Shown one piece after another: positions 12,201-23,291 of a stretch of 64,000 nt of DNA. The position numbers and the translations under genes are program-made. Origin of the DNA: Scilla litardierei. Its lineage: Eukaryota > Streptophyta > Magnoliopsida > Asparagales > Asparagaceae. The notes beneath the pieces are model-generated. The model was not told where the DNA came from. It worked only from the letters and a program-made list of their open reading frames with translations, and did not search any database. Where the stretch lies: contig CM061134.1 in NCBI GenBank assembly GCA_030789695.1, positions 59,155,334 through 59,219,333 of the forward strand. Reading direction: 5' to 3'. Every line of letters begins with the position of its first letter. The first letter of the stretch is position 1.

Positions 12201-13770
12201 ATTTCTGGCCTTGTGGAAATCGATCATGCTTGTATCAATATGTTTGTATGGAATTCTTTTTGCCAAAGTATTTGCCATAATTATGTTTTAAAAAAATTTG
12301 ACTTCAGATTTAGTTTTACGCATGTAATTGCTAGGAACAAAATTATGACATCAGAATTGAGTTTACCTTTGGAATAACTAAAGGTTATTTTTCATCTCCA
12401 GGGAATGAATTAGGTGGAAAGGGAGTTAATGCTAGACTTGGAGCAGATCAATATGCTGCAGATGTTATTTCTCTGAAATCGATCGTCGACGACATCTACA
12501 GGGGATTTCCTGCTAAGCCATTGGTGCTTGCACCAGGGGGGTGGTTTGATGCAAATTGGTTTGGAGAGCTCATCAAGAAAACAAAACCAAACTCGCTGGA
12601 TGTAATTACCCACCACATATATAACCTCGGTCCAGGTATTTCTCTGCTATGGTTCAAGTCTTCAGAAAAGTTCAGGCTCATGGGATGAGTGTTGACACGT
12701 AGCTTTGTATTAAGGTGTTGATGGGCATTTGATTGAGAGAATACTCGACCCATCGTATCTTGATGGCATATCATTGACGTTCAGCACTCTCCAGGGAATT
12801 CTCAAGAATGCCGGAACACAAGCCACTGCATGGGTTGGTGAAGCTGGAGGAGCTGACAATAGTGGCTTTGAGCTTGTCAGTAATGCATTTGTGAATAGTT
12901 TCTGGTAAATATTGGACTCGATAAGGATCCATTCGAATGGACCAAACACGCAGCTCCTTAACGACTCTTTTTTGAACATGGCAGGTATTTGGATCAGATG
13001 GGCATGTCAGCAACATATGATACCAAGACGTATTGCAGGCAGAGTCTGATTGGTGGAAACTATGGCCTATTGAATACAACCACCTTCAAACCCAATCCTG
13101 ACTATTACAGGTATGTTTTTTAGCCTGGATTTATGTCCTAAACTTCGTGATTGTTACAGTGAGAGCTGCCAGTGTCGAACATCTTCCCGTCCATTCATTC
13201 CTACTGGTGCAGTGCCCTTCTATGGCGCCGGTTAATGGGAAGGAAAGTTCTATCGACGGCGTTCAATGTGACAAACAAAATACGTGCATATGCGCACTGC
13301 GCACGAGAATCGGTGAGCTATCCTCATCATTCTACCTCGCTTTGATGTATCTCTTTTCTCTTTGCACTTAAATCTTTTTTGCTAATATTCAGGAAGGAAT
13401 CACGCTTCTCTTGATCAATCTAGACGGTAACACTACAACGGAAGCGGTTGTTTCGAGCAAACATGCGGACATCAATTCTTTGAGCCATCACGACGGTAGA
13501 GCTTTGAGGACAAATTTTGAAGATGTACTTCAAGCTCGTATGGTCAGTGGATTCATCAGGGAAGAGTACCACCTCACAGCACAGAATGGCGACCTGCACA
13601 GCCAGACAATGCTGCTAAATGGCAACATATTGGCCGTTGATCAGAACGGGAAGATTCCAAACCTGGAACCTAACAAGGTTGATGCAACGGGGGGATCAAT
13701 TACCGTTGCACCATATTCCATCGTATTTGCACATATTCCATACTTCTATGCTCCTGCTTGTAGGAATTAG
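3220..13770 (+). CDS. Heparanase-like protein (GH79 family), nine exons, intact
   Basis: Plant heparanase-like proteins are secreted or wall-associated glycoside hydrolases, thought to act as beta-glucuronidases on glycans such as arabinogalactan proteins. Exons by GT/AG sites: 3220-3435, 3851-3887, 3998-4181, 11934-12082, 12402-12635, 12715-12904, 12985-13110, 13213-13312, 13393-13770. They total 1614 bases, giving 537 residues with no internal stop, a normal family length. Residues 1 to about 22 form a signal peptide (MGCHLLRLHLFWCLILLPAC). The family pattern FVCATMDWWPPDKCDYG follows. The predicted acid/base is E198 in WELGNELGG and the nucleophile is E316 in WVGEAGGADNSG. The C-terminal beta domain is in exons 8-9. 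A weak TTAAAAAG TATA-like motif lies near 3169. Intron 3 is expanded to 7752 bases by a Copia insertion, yet donor, acceptor and phase are preserved. Exon boundaries were set by eye from splice consensus and family continuity. Expression is unknown. Confidence 0.9.
4271..5230 (-). repeat. 3' LTR of the intronic Copia element
   Basis: It runs TGTTGGGGGT...AATAACA on the plus strand and matches 10870-11843. From about 4905 to 5190 it carries a cluster of near-palindromic CTCGGTCGAG/CTCGACCGAG motifs in both orientations (for example CTACTCGACCGAGTCACC). The polypurine tract expected just inside (minus strand, about 5231-5245) is weak, reading AAGGTAGAG. Confidence 0.9.
5441..6391 (-). pseudogene. 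Copia RT C-terminal half plus RNase H
   Basis: The 316-residue frame starts at GVGFKRSIKDQCVYV, runs through the RT palm (LLLYVDAMIIAS, where family members have YVDD) and MKDLGPTKKILEMKI, and passes to RNase H. The RNase H part shows GNRKVLTGYCDRDYA, TTGYVFSLGTAAVSW, VALSTTEGELIAAVEA and HCDSQSAIHL. The second catalytic Asp of the RT YVDD box is Ala, so the polymerase is predicted dead even where the frame is open. Confidence 0.88.
6327..6792 (-). repeat. 466-bp direct repeat, copy 1 (RT segment)
   Basis: It matches 7776-8241 with 5 substitutions and no indels by hand count (98.9% identity). It carries the same RT segment (KTTFLHGDLDEEIYMQQ) and shares the same in-frame stop after the Gln-Trp pair. 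It joins in register with 5441-6326, the rest of RT and RNase H. Confidence 0.9.
6793..7775. mobile_element. hAT-like non-autonomous DNA element (983 bp)
   Basis: The ends are inverted: the left reads AGGGGTGGACA and the right reads TGCCCACCCCT, whose complement is AGGGGTGGGCA. Subterminal blocks at about 6820-7045 and 7610-7760 are full of GATCCGATCCGA repeats in both orientations. Short inverted ends of this GGGGTGGGCA type with subterminal tandem motifs are common in plant hAT-type MITEs. The interior (about 7050-7600) is unrelated unique sequence with no recognised protein. There is no 8-bp target duplication because both flanks are copies of the 466-bp repeat. Confidence 0.65.
7776..8241 (-). 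repeat. 466-bp direct repeat, copy 2 (RT segment)
   Basis: This partner of 6327-6792 is contiguous with the upstream RT and integrase sequence. The two copies flank the 983-bp hAT-like insert, so each repeat abuts one end of the insert. Confidence 0.9.
7859..8442 (-). pseudogene. Copia reverse transcriptase N-terminal part
   Basis: Bases 8041-8442 (WQGAIEEEMESLHRNDTWDLVPLP) and 7859-8140 (LVLVASMDMVLEQLNVKTTFLHGDLDEEIYMQQPEGF) cover the RVT_2 fingers and palm in two frames. The frame shift lies near 8150. Bases 7776-8241 are one copy of the 466-bp internal duplication. Confidence 0.8.
8449..9333 (-). pseudogene. Copia integrase core, broken into two frames
   Basis: Bases 8965-9333 encode FVLFIDDYSRKVWMYLM and LRSDNGGEF, the DDE integrase core. 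The usual catalytic Glu region reads NGVVDRIYQT, with D in place of E. A stop separates it from 8449-8943 (MHIVNRVPSVAIGYKIPKEMW, KCVFLGYGHDVKGYRLWD), the conserved C-terminal core. Strand transfer would not be expected from this copy. Confidence 0.8.
9589..10233 (-). pseudogene. Copia gag C-terminus and aspartic protease, degenerate
   Basis: A zinc-knuckle relic reads YNCHKKGYYSNHC, where the first Cys and the His of CX2CX4HX4C are replaced by Tyr. About 70 residues later the protease motif WLMDSGCSYHMT carries the DSG catalytic triplet. The 214-residue frame ends at ...GNLYAL, where the gag-pre-integrase region should continue; that region (about 9334-9588) is interrupted by stops. Confidence 0.8.
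10246..10815 (-). pseudogene. Copia gag, N-terminal and central part, broken
   Basis: Starting at ATG 10815-10813 the frame reads MVSLVTLNIEKFTGRNDF and continues with RIWRTNVKNIL, the normal start of a Copia gag (UBN2/retrotran_gag type). It continues through MWKKLEGLYMKKS and LYTLKIKSGSAVKDHMDELN to LPEEYNQCVRSM. Stops interrupt it near 10711 and 10621, and it ends with TEQLCGNV at 10246. Gag would form the virus-like particle shell; this copy cannot encode a complete one. Confidence 0.8.
10856..10867 (-). promoter_or_regulatory. Primer-binding site, initiator tRNA-Met type
   Basis: The minus strand reads TGGTATCTGAGC two bases inside the 5' LTR. The usual plant Copia site complementary to initiator tRNA-Met is TGGTATCAGAGC, so there is one mismatch. 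Confidence 0.75.
10870..11843 (-). repeat. 5' LTR of the intronic Copia element
   Basis: This is the partner of 4271-5230, running from TGTTGGGGGT to ACAACA. The palindrome cluster recurs at about 11510-11805 (for example GCTCGGTCGAGTAG and CTACTCGACCGAGTAG). It differs from the other LTR by many substitutions and small indels. Confidence 0.9.
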
Positions 13771-13867
13771 ATCTTGAGCTTGATTGAGAAAGGTGATTTT
13801 CGGCTGATCGTGTAAACCAAATTTATGGCCTGTAAATAACGTAGGAAGCTAGCTTGATGCTTGGCTC

Positions 13868-13873
13868 AATAAA
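13868..13873 (+). terminator. Polyadenylation signal of the heparanase-like gene
   Basis: AATAAA lies 98 bases after the stop codon at 13768-13770, a normal 3' UTR length. T/G-rich sequence follows. Confidence 0.6.
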
Positions 13874-16079
13874 AGTTCGTTGTTAAACCCTAATGATGGA
13901 CCCTGAACACAAATGATATGCTTACTGGTGGACGACAACCTTGTGGTTAAGAGGGAGCTTAACATGGACTTCATGGTTGGAAGGCAAAAAAATCTCTACT
14001 AAATGATGTAATAAATACTTGGCGTACCTAATATACAAGCTATGTGAATCATAGATTGTCTAGTTGAGATAATATCATGATTTACAATACAATCCAAAGA
14101 CAATCACCTTCTTTCAATAATGTCAGGCACTTTGATATATGATACAAGATTATATCCAATGACACTGCGATATGCTTAGAAGCTCACGAAAAACAGTAGT
14201 AAAAAGATCACTTCAATTGAAACCAAAGATGTTCAAATTTGCAACTTCGGAACACCTAACAAAGGAAGGTGACATAGAACTATGTTGATACACTTAGCAA
14301 ATAATGTACACATATCAAAGCAAGATAATATATTCGTATTACATCTTTTTCATTACATAACCTATGGATATATTCCTAGAATCATTATGAATTTTATTTG
14401 ATCATTTTCTGAAAAGTCCTGCATAGCAAAACAGTTGACAAAATGTTAAAACACAAACATAATCACTGATACGCAACAAATTAATCATAGGTCGACTGCT
14501 ACTTGCTTCTAAGGATTGGAGTTCTTGACATTTTGGTCACTGATCGACAATTGCTTCATACAGCTGGTGATCAGTGACTCTCCGTATTTTGGTATTGCGT
14601 CTGATGGCATCATATCATCATATCATCACATCATCGTATTTTGGTATGAGTCAAACGTTGAGGCAATCTTGTTTTGTGACTCCTATTCTTAATTCCTTGG
14701 TACTCTATTAACTTTAAGGATTTAAAGTGATTGACCTTATATTGATTATTAAATGTATGCCTATTGGTCTTCATTTCATTTGATTTAACCTAACTTTTTG
14801 TTTTATTTACTACTGATTTCAGAGCCATATGTAGCAAGGTACTACCTATGAAAATTTTTATGCACCTAGCTAGGTCAAATTGTATTTGTTTAGTATTATT
14901 TTTGAATTTTGAAGGCTATGTTCACATTGTTGTTGGAAGTCTTATCAGCCATCTCTCATTTATAAATAGAGGATTAGAGAACATTTGATAGGTGCATCAA
15001 AAGTATCCATAAATTGCGACTACTAATAATCTTTCTTTATTTCTTTTCTCAATATCAAGTGCTTTAAGTACTCTTCAATTATGATTCTTAGTCAAGTGCT
15101 TCCCTAATTTTTTTTTTGTAATCTCATCCTTGTTCTAATTCTCTCGTACATCTTATACATGTTCAAGTCAATTGATCTTCATAGTTTCGTTATCTCTGTT
15201 CTGGTTGCATTCTTCTACATTACCAAGTTTATTTTGCTTATTCTATACTATCAATATTGGCACCTCTTGTACTTTCTATTTCAGACAATGATACTTAATT
15301 CAGCTTAATAGCTTATTCTCAAGTTTTGTATTCTTATGAGAACCCGTTTATGTGTTCATTGATTTGGAAATGTAAGTGTAATTGCTTGTGTGTGCAGGTA
15401 TAAAATTTATACATAATAAGATTTTCAAACTTACTTTTAGTTGATGGTGCCTCTTTACGAACAATCTTGAGAGCTACACTTTTTCTCTTAATGTTTGAAG
15501 CTTCTTTTGCTTCTCTTGTTCTTCTTAATTTGGCTCATTAATTTGATCTTACCTCTCTTTTAAATGGAAATAACTTCTTTAAAAACTTTTTTGACTTGAG
15601 GTTATGCATCATCTCATGCAGAAATGACACAATTCCACTTTTCCAATAATCGTATGATCTTCAAGTTCTTTTCTTCATCTTGTATATGCTTGCCAATACA
15701 TTTAAGTTCACTAGTTATGTAAGTAAATCTATTTAACATAAAATACAGAGGCTTATTGTGCTTCATTTTAAATGTCTACAAATCTTTAGCTAGATTTCTT
15801 CCGATGAATCAAAAAAAAATCTTTAGCTAGATGGTGATCTTGATATCCCTCGCTTGGCTAGTACCTTCATATGTGATATCTAGATATTCGCAAAGATCAT
15901 TAGCTAGAATTATGTTCATAATTTTGTGAAACTCGGAGTCAATTACAACCAAGCTTTATTGCTTCACTTTGTACATTTTACTAATACACTAGGTAGCAGG
16001 ACTTTCCATTAAGGCACGTACCCATTATTAGACTTTACATCACGACACTTCCTATATAATGACAATGAGATAGACAACC
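13874..16079. other. AT-rich intergenic DNA
   Basis: No gene is supported. A small (ATC)n-like region at about 14605-14637 (CATCATATCATCATATCATC) is flanked by two copies of GTATTTTGGTAT (about 14585 and 14636). The rest is AT-rich with stops in all frames. Confidence 0.5.
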
Positions 16080-16470
16080 TTGTTCAAAGGACTTCACGGT
16101 TGCTTAAAAGGTAGATCATGAATTCAATGAAGTCATTCAAGATGTTTCTTACCAAAAAGGAGGTGATTTCAACATCAATATGCTTTGAATGCAACAAATC
16201 AGAACATATCAAACATGATTATCCATAACTTAAAGATAAGTATAAGGAGTTCAAAAAAAGGCTATATATGTTGGTTGGAATGAATCAAAACCTAGTTACT
16301 TACAAGTAGAGCAATACAAGAAAGTAAATATTGCTTTATACCCCATTACAATGAGATAACTTCTCATAAAGAAAGTAGTCTTAGTATTGAAGAAATTAAA
16401 GATGCATATCTTGAACTTAATTTTAGTTTTATATTATTAGTAAAGACGTTAAAAACATTATAAAGCACCA
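16080..16470 (+). pseudogene. Sirevirus-like gag fragment with zinc-knuckle relic
   Basis: A plus-strand translation near 16165-16270 reads ICFECNKSEHIKHDY followed by LKDKYKEFKKRLY. This is a CX2CX4HX4C zinc knuckle whose last Cys has become Tyr, in a typical Sirevirus gag context. Further on, SLSIEEIKDAYLELNF near 16381-16425 fits the downstream gag. Stops and frame changes are frequent. No pol sequence follows; an LTR begins almost at once. Confidence 0.55.
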
Positions 16471-18119
16471 TGAATCTATTAGGATATTGAGTTAACACAA
16501 GTGTTCTTTGATGATGAGCAAATAATTTCTTGTGCCAATAAGGTATGAGTGTATATACACAAGGATGATTATAAAGAGTTCAAAGCTAAGGTGTATGAAG
16601 TCAACAACAAGAAGAAATCCATTCAAAGTTAAAAGACTCGTAAGCTCATCTAAAGATCTATGAAGTTAATACAAGATGGAGAGTTCATAGTCAAGAAAAA
16701 GAAGCACAATCAAGGCAATAAAAGTTCAAGAATCAAATTCAAAGAGATGTTCTTCAATGATTACACCAAGATTTAAGAATTGGTAATTTTGATGTAATTT
16801 TCATTTGTTTTTAGATTCATGTAAAGCCTAGATTAAAGCTCACATTCACACACTTAGGAATCATATAAAGTGTTTAGAAAGTATTTCGAAAACATCCCCA
16901 AGTGTTTAGAGGCAAAACCCCTAGTTTTTATAGGCGGCCTAGTCGACTAGACAGACACCTAGTCTACTAGCTGATGGTTAAAATCAAGGGCTAGCAACGT
17001 GTCAGGACTAGTCGACTATAGTACTGGAGCTAGTCGAGTAACTGATGAGTTAGTCGACTAGCAAAGGTACAATAGTCGAATAGATTTTATAGAGCGTAAC
17101 AGCTCTCTTGACATTGTTGAACTGGTCGACTAGTAATGTTGACCTTGTTGACTAGCTGAGGTCTGGTCGACTAGTAAGACAACTATAATCGACTAGCAAC
17201 TAGCCGTTGGCCAACTTCAGGTTTTTCACAACTAGCCCTAGTGACCGTTTTGGAGGGAACGTTGTCAAACTGGTAAAGGATGTTTTAGGCCTATAAATTG
17301 AGGGGGTTGTGAAGAATTAAAAGTATGAATTGGTTGTGAAATCCGTTGAGAAAAATCAAGTTTACTAAGCCTCCAACACTCGAGCTTTTAAGAAATTTTC
17401 TTGGCCTTAATTTCAAAACTTTTAATCAATTTCTTGGCCAATTCTATCTTTATCTCCTAGGTTTTCCATCCTTATTATTTTAAGATCAAAGAATCCTTGC
17501 CTTAGCCACATTGTACACTTTGAGCTTCAATCAAAAGAATATAGAAAAATTGGAATTCATCTCCAACAATTGTTTGTAAAATCCGCAATTGGTTGAGATG
17601 GTAAGTTTGTTAGAATTACTTGTTGTAATTTGAAAATCAGCACTTGTTTAAGGTGGTGGTGGTGGTGTTGGTGAAAATCCATAAATGTTGTGGTAGTGAA
17701 AATCGTCTTGTTGAAGATGATGGTGTAAATCCTCAATTAGTAGATGTGGTGAAAAATCATCATTGTAGGTGAGGTGGTTGTACTATTCTCGCATTTGAGA
17801 GTTTATAGTGGATTATCTCAAGAGGGTTTGGGGACTCAACGAAGACTTGGAGGGCTGAACCATGATAAATTTTGTGTGTTAGCATTGCTCTCAATTGTAT
17901 TCTTTATTGTGCTCTCTTATACTTGTAATTGTTGTTTTATTTTATGATGCCACTTTATTTATTATATGTACAAGTCTTTAATATTGTTGATTAAGACCCA
18001 AGTGAGGCAACTCTCATTGTCGAACTCTTAGATAGAAATTAGAGGAAATATTTTTAAGTTAAAAATTTATTTCTTAAACACTATTTATCCCACCCCCAGT
18101 GTTCTATTTACCATCTACA
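16471..18119 (+). repeat. Sirevirus-like LTR remnant with CTAGTCGACTAG cluster
   Basis: The start is set by analogy: TTTGATGATGAG lies about 35 bases inside, as in the Sirevirus LTRs at 49-59 kb (read on their coding strand). The end ...CACTATTTATCCCACCCCC..CTACA resembles the CTATTCACCCCCCTCTAGTG terminus of that lineage. From about 16930 to 17215 there are many copies or variants of the palindrome CTAGTCGACTAG. A TATA motif (CCTATAAATT) lies at about 17289. No initiator-tRNA primer site follows, so this is a remnant. Boundaries are approximate. Confidence 0.55.
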
Positions 18120-18440
18120 GGATCCGAAAAATCATGTGAGGAAAAGATTACGGATCCTAGTACGTTAAAGGAAGAGCTCATCAGCAAGTTTGATTTGCAA
18201 AAATCCAATTTTGATGAGAAAGAAAAGAAAAGTAAAGATCTTGAAGGAAAAAAAAAGTTAAGATCATTCAAGATGAGAAAGCTTGTGAACATTATCATCA
18301 CGCATCTACTTCTCATATTCACGAAATACAAGCTGAAAAGGCTTTCATTGTTAAAAGTAGAAAAAATAATGATCGTGGTTTCTTATATCATGCACCATCC
18401 TCATATGCTCTATGCTTCACAACATATTCCACAAAAATGA
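18120..18440 (+). pseudogene. Lysine/glutamate-rich fragment, possibly retroelement coiled coil
   Basis: The 113-codon frame at 18099-18440 includes LKEELISKFDLQKSNFDEKE, a charged helix-prone stretch like the coiled coil of Sirevirus gag-pol polyproteins, before becoming unremarkable. Its position next to the LTR remnant supports a retroelement origin. It is not a convincing host gene. Confidence 0.3.
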
Positions 18441-19047
18441 TCGGGATATTTTAGTAATATCTCTAGCCAATTAATTACCTTACAGGCCGTGGGCCCTAGC
18501 TAGATCGGGATGGGTTTAGTGGGCTATATAGTTAGAAACGCCAACAGATAACACCGAAACTTAGGGATTTGATTCGTCCATCCCTGTGTTGCCAAACAGA
18601 ACAGCGAACGCTCCATGTTATCTTATTATAGTTGTTATAAATAGATTAGTCATCGGCAACGGTTCGTATAAAATTTCTCACCACAAAATCTTGGACCCCT
18701 AATTTTAAACGAACAACAATAATCACCTTTTTATATACCTCGTTTTCTTTTTCTGTTTTGAGAGATTTTTGTAGTGAGGTTATAAATGTAAAATGCCAAA
18801 GACCGGATCTCAGCCAAATTGAAGACGGGGATGAAATCCGCTTTATGCTGGGACCCATAATGGGTTTCCAATTTATATTTTTCATTTCTTTTGTATTTCA
18901 TCTTCATGGACTGTATTCGGACACTTTTTGGACATTTTTATTTTTAAGGGTAACTGGTCGATCCCCGCATGACTGATTATTTATTTATTTTTGCGTGGAT
19001 TTATTTTTCAGAAATATTAATTCATGTGTATTTAATTGCATAAATAA

Positions 19048-20069
19048 ATGGTAATATTGGCGTGCGTTGTTTTTGATGTACTGGATGCGGCATTAAAGAA
19101 CTATCTGAGCTGTCGGGTGGACCTGAAGTTACACCTGCGCTCAATGGCTCTTATGAGTACGAATCTGGCTCTTACTACTGTACCTGCGGCCCCAGCAGCG
19201 GCCCAGACTACTTCAACTGCGACCCCTGAAGCGGCACAGTCATCTGTCTCTGATATAGATAATGCGAAGGCCATTATCTACATTAGGAGACACAAAAATC
19301 GGACCTTGAAAGGCGAATATCTGACAGTAGAGGATCCACTTGAGTTGTGGAAGACACTGGAGGCATGTTATAAACATCAGATTGATGTTATACTGTCCCG
19401 TGCTAGTTATGAGTGGGAAACCCTCCGACTTCAGGATTTCAAGTCCGTGTCTGAGCATAACTCAGCACTCCATAATATCACCTCACGCCTGAAGCTGTGC
19501 GGTGAAGAAGTCTCGGAGCAGCGCATGTTGGAAAAGACTTTCACGTCTTTCCATGAAAAGGATGCAATCCTCATGCAACAGTATCGTGAAAGACATTTCA
19601 CGAAATTCTCTGACTTACTCTCCTGCCTCCTAAGGGCGGAGCAGAACAAAGCCTTGTTACTAACCACTCACAACCTATGCCCTGCTGGGACTGCTCCTTT
19701 CCTCGAAACCTATCTTGTTTCTTCCCAGAAGACGAAGAACAAGAAGAAGGCCAGAAATTACAAGGTTAAAGATGTGATGTAACCGGCTAGAGGACCTCCA
19801 CAGAACAATAACTACAACCGGGGGAAGAAAAAAATACGTGGACAAGTAACAACAATGGCCAACCATCTATTCCCAAGAAGAACTGGGTTGACAAGTGCCA
19901 TAGATGTGGCATGACTGGACATTGGTCCATGAACTGCCGCACTCCACGTAATCTCCGGGGTCTTTATCAGGCGAGCCTCCAGCCTCGTCCTGAAACAAAT
20001 CTGGTTGAATCTCATCCTTCAACCAAGCTGACCGCAAAAGACTTCAATTACGACGACTTGCTCGACTAA
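19048..20069 (+). pseudogene. Copia gag with intact zinc knuckle
   Basis: The frame at 19048-19782 reads LSCRVDLKLHLRSMA, AKAIIYIRRHKNRTLKGEYL, and KTFTSFHEKDAILMQQYRER. These are the same motifs as the gag at 25165. After a frameshift near 19780 the knuckle CHRCGMTGHWSMNC is a perfect CX2CX4HX4C, followed by LYQASLQPRPETNLVES and a stop at 20067-20069. Gag binds the genomic RNA; this copy needs one frame change to read through. Confidence 0.8.
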
Positions 20070-20689
20070 ATCATATCTTAGTTTGCTTTTATGCATTTTA
20101 AATACTAGTTTACTTCATATGTATTTTCTTTTTAAACAAAAAACTTTATGAATGCATATATAGCTTTATTTTATAAAGTCTATTCATTCAAATACATAGA
20201 TGAAGTATAACATATTGTGAACAGTGCCTCGTTGCACTGGTGTAGCATTAATATTGCTCCCACATACAACGAGACTATAAGATGCAAACTTCTCCCCTTA
20301 AACATATAGGAATTGTCCACTTTTCAAGGATATTTCTTTTAAACGAACATAACTTGAAAATTGTGGATAATAAATATTGAATATCAATATGTAACTCGTC
20401 AAGAGGATGGCCAGAAGACCATCTACTTACGATTTCATTGAACCCCCGTCGGGCCTCTATAATTACAGATATTCATCCTATAGAAAGCCAACTTGATTGA
20501 TCACCAGAAGTGCCTTTCATTGCCATAGTTTTTAACTCTGGCAAAATGGACTTGGTCATCCTGGATCAGCGATGATGGACGCATCATCAAATGAATCCAT
20601 TGGAGAACCTGAAGATTCTTCAAAAGATTGAGTTTCCTTGTCCCCCTTTCTCGTAAGGGCAAACTTATAAAGAGACCTTCCCTCCTGAA

Positions 20690-21800
20690 AGTGGGATGAG
20701 AGTCTCCTGGCTTCATTGAGAGAATACATGGTGACATTTGCGGGCCTATTCACCCCGCAAGTGGCCCATTTTCGGTACTTCATTGTATTGATAGATGCAT
20801 CTACTAGATGGTCTTATGTGTGCCTTTATATTCACTCGCAACATAGCTTTCTCAAAGCTTATAACGTGGGTGAATTCACTACACATATCTTTCAAGACTT
20901 CTGCCAAGCAACTGGCATTGAAATTGAACATCCTGTAGCATGTTCATACTCAGAATGAGTTATCAGAGTCTCTGATAAAGAGACTCCAATTGATTTCACG
21001 TCCATTGTTAAATCCCAGTTGCTTGTTGATGTTTAGAGATCAACATACTGCATTCTGCATCGCTTATCACTATACAACCCTATTGTGGCCATATCTTATT
21101 GCTGATGCCGCTTGCTTATGGTTTACCACCAAACATATCGCATTTGAGAGTGTTTTGATGTGCTTATAATATGTCCCAATATCACCAAGTCTTGATAATT
21201 GTGAATTTGATAAGCAAAGTCTCATTGAAATAGGCACGCAGTCTAAAAAAGCCTGAAGCTTCTGAGACCAGATCATGGGACACAAAAGTCCTAATCTCGT
21301 TATGATCCGCATACTTTTTCTGTGTGAAGATGAGATCCAGAAGATCCTTCACATTCAGACTAAAGTACATCAATTGTCGGATAAATTTACGGACAACCAG
21401 AAGATTATTCGTTCACACGTCCCTGCTGCCAACACGCAAGCTAGGATTGACATCCTCAAAGATGGATGCAATCCACCGGTAGCAGAATTGGCTGTACCTC
21501 AATTGAAAAGAGGACGCCCGCCAAATTCAAAATATAAAGTTCCTCAAAATAGGAATATTCCTGAATATATTAAAATGATCCATCCACAGGATGTTGAGCT
21601 CAGACCAATAATCTCTCCCCTCCTAATTTTCCCCGCAGAGGAAACACCAGGAGAAAAATCATTATATTACGTACGTACTGGAGAGGTACTGGACAGATAT
21701 AGCACAGTCGTCGACGGCGGTTTTGCTTTCGCTATTGTCGTTCACGTCGCTGAATACGACGATGACATCAACCCACTTTTCTATAGCGTTAACGCATAGA
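20690..21800 (+). pseudogene. Copia integrase fragments
   Basis: The frame at 20716-20958 includes FRYFIVLIDASTRWSYVCLY and DFCQATGIEIEHPVACSYSE, parts of the DDE core. The frame at 21275-21799 matches the spacer after integrase (LSDKFTDNQKIIRSHVPAAN, RGRPPNSK, YYVRTGEVLDRYSTVVDGGF). The region is heavily frameshifted. The protease region (about 20070-20690) survives only as nucleotide-level similarity. Confidence 0.7.
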
Positions 21801-21829
21801 TTGGCCAAAGTGGGACGAGGCAATAAGAG

Positions 21830-22012
21830 TAGAGCTGGACTCACTCTTGAAAAGCAAAATCTTTGGACCAGTAGTCCATACACCTGAATGTGTAAAACCT
21901 GTGGAATATAAGTTGGATTTCATAAGAAATTGAAATGAAGGAAATGTGATCATTTTCCTACTAAGCCTAAACTTCTCTGAAAAAGTCAATAAATGCAGCT
22001 CATGGACGTTGT

Positions 22013-22088
<76 letters not shown>

Positions 22089-22980
22089 GGCAATATAGAT
22101 ATAGAGATCTATATAAAACTTCCAGAAGGGTATACTCTACCCCCAGAGATGAAAGAGAGACGTAGAAACATCTTCTCCATAAAGGCTACAAAGATCATTA
22201 GTTGATCTTAAGCAATATTCTGCATGTGTATCTTTTTCAAAAAATCGTTGACAAGATTATATTCGCCTTACATGTGGTCAACTTAAAGCTAATAGGATCT
22301 CCTGCAGAGACCATTGAGATTTCAAATAGCTTTAAAGCATACCTTGTAAATGAAGAACCTAGGTATAACAATGTATTGTCTCGACTTACATGTTAAACAC
22401 CTTCATGGTGGAACCCTTTAATATTCTTCATACACCTGGAGTTTATGAAGAATGATGTCCATTTGCAACCTATTAAAAATAGATGCTTATTTATGACACT
22501 TTCCAATCGCTGGAAGAGGGGGAGGACATCCCAGGTCCCGAAGAGCCTATCTCTAGTGTACTTATTATACTTCTTTATATGACCAACTGCACGTGTCTTT
22601 GATAGAACGTCTGCAGTAAAGCTGTTAACCAGATACAGTGTTGTCCTGGAGAGCACCACTAAACCAAAGATAAGCTGCTTTTGCGCAACTTCCAAGGGTC
22701 AGGGAATATATATCGCATATGCAGGTTTAAAGATCATCACGATGACTAAAACACAATAGGCGGGCCACCTCCTAAATATCTACACATCATCCTCCAAAGT
22801 CTACATCTTCTGAGAAGCTCATCATCCAAGAAGCAAGTATTGAAAACGCTCAGCCAGGTCCAGCAATACCTTGCATATACACTGCAGACTGATTCAAAGA
22901 AAAACTTTAATGGAGTCATCTACCAACTTCGAAGAGCATTCCACTCCAGAGCGCCACTGCTTCCCAATAGCTGCTAAATG
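21830..22980 (+). pseudogene. Copia RT/RNase H relics interrupted by (TA)n
   Basis: Short matches such as MQLMDVVT before the TA repeat and IYIKLPEGYTLPPEMKER after it show the RT fingers region. Later pieces (HVVNLKLIGSPAETIEIS; LEEGEDIP near 22510) mark the palm and connection. No continuous frame remains. Confidence 0.65.
22015..22087. repeat. (TA)n microsatellite
   Basis: About 36 uninterrupted TA units lie inside the RT relic, exactly where the related element at 28553 encodes VTVYLYGNLD. The repeat probably expanded from the TATAC/ATATGG coding sequence. Confidence 0.95.
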
Positions 22981-23291
22981 AGTGAAAGTTGTATAGATGA
23001 GTGATGATTGTATTTGCTTTCAGAACATGATGGATGTATAGACGAATAGGAGATGATTGTATAGATACATAGGAAATCTACAAGCCTGAAACTTGTACAG
23101 ATCAGGGGGAGTCCCTCGATAGTTGTACTCTTTTCCCTTAAGCTGCTGGTTTTTCCCACTGGGTTTTCCACAGCTAAGATTTTAACGAGTCAACCACAGT
23201 GGTTCTGGATCCAGAAGTATCCACCCTTTTAGCATACTGAATCCTGAAGTATTCATATGCTTAACCCAAGGTAATGGAGAGATGCGGGGAG

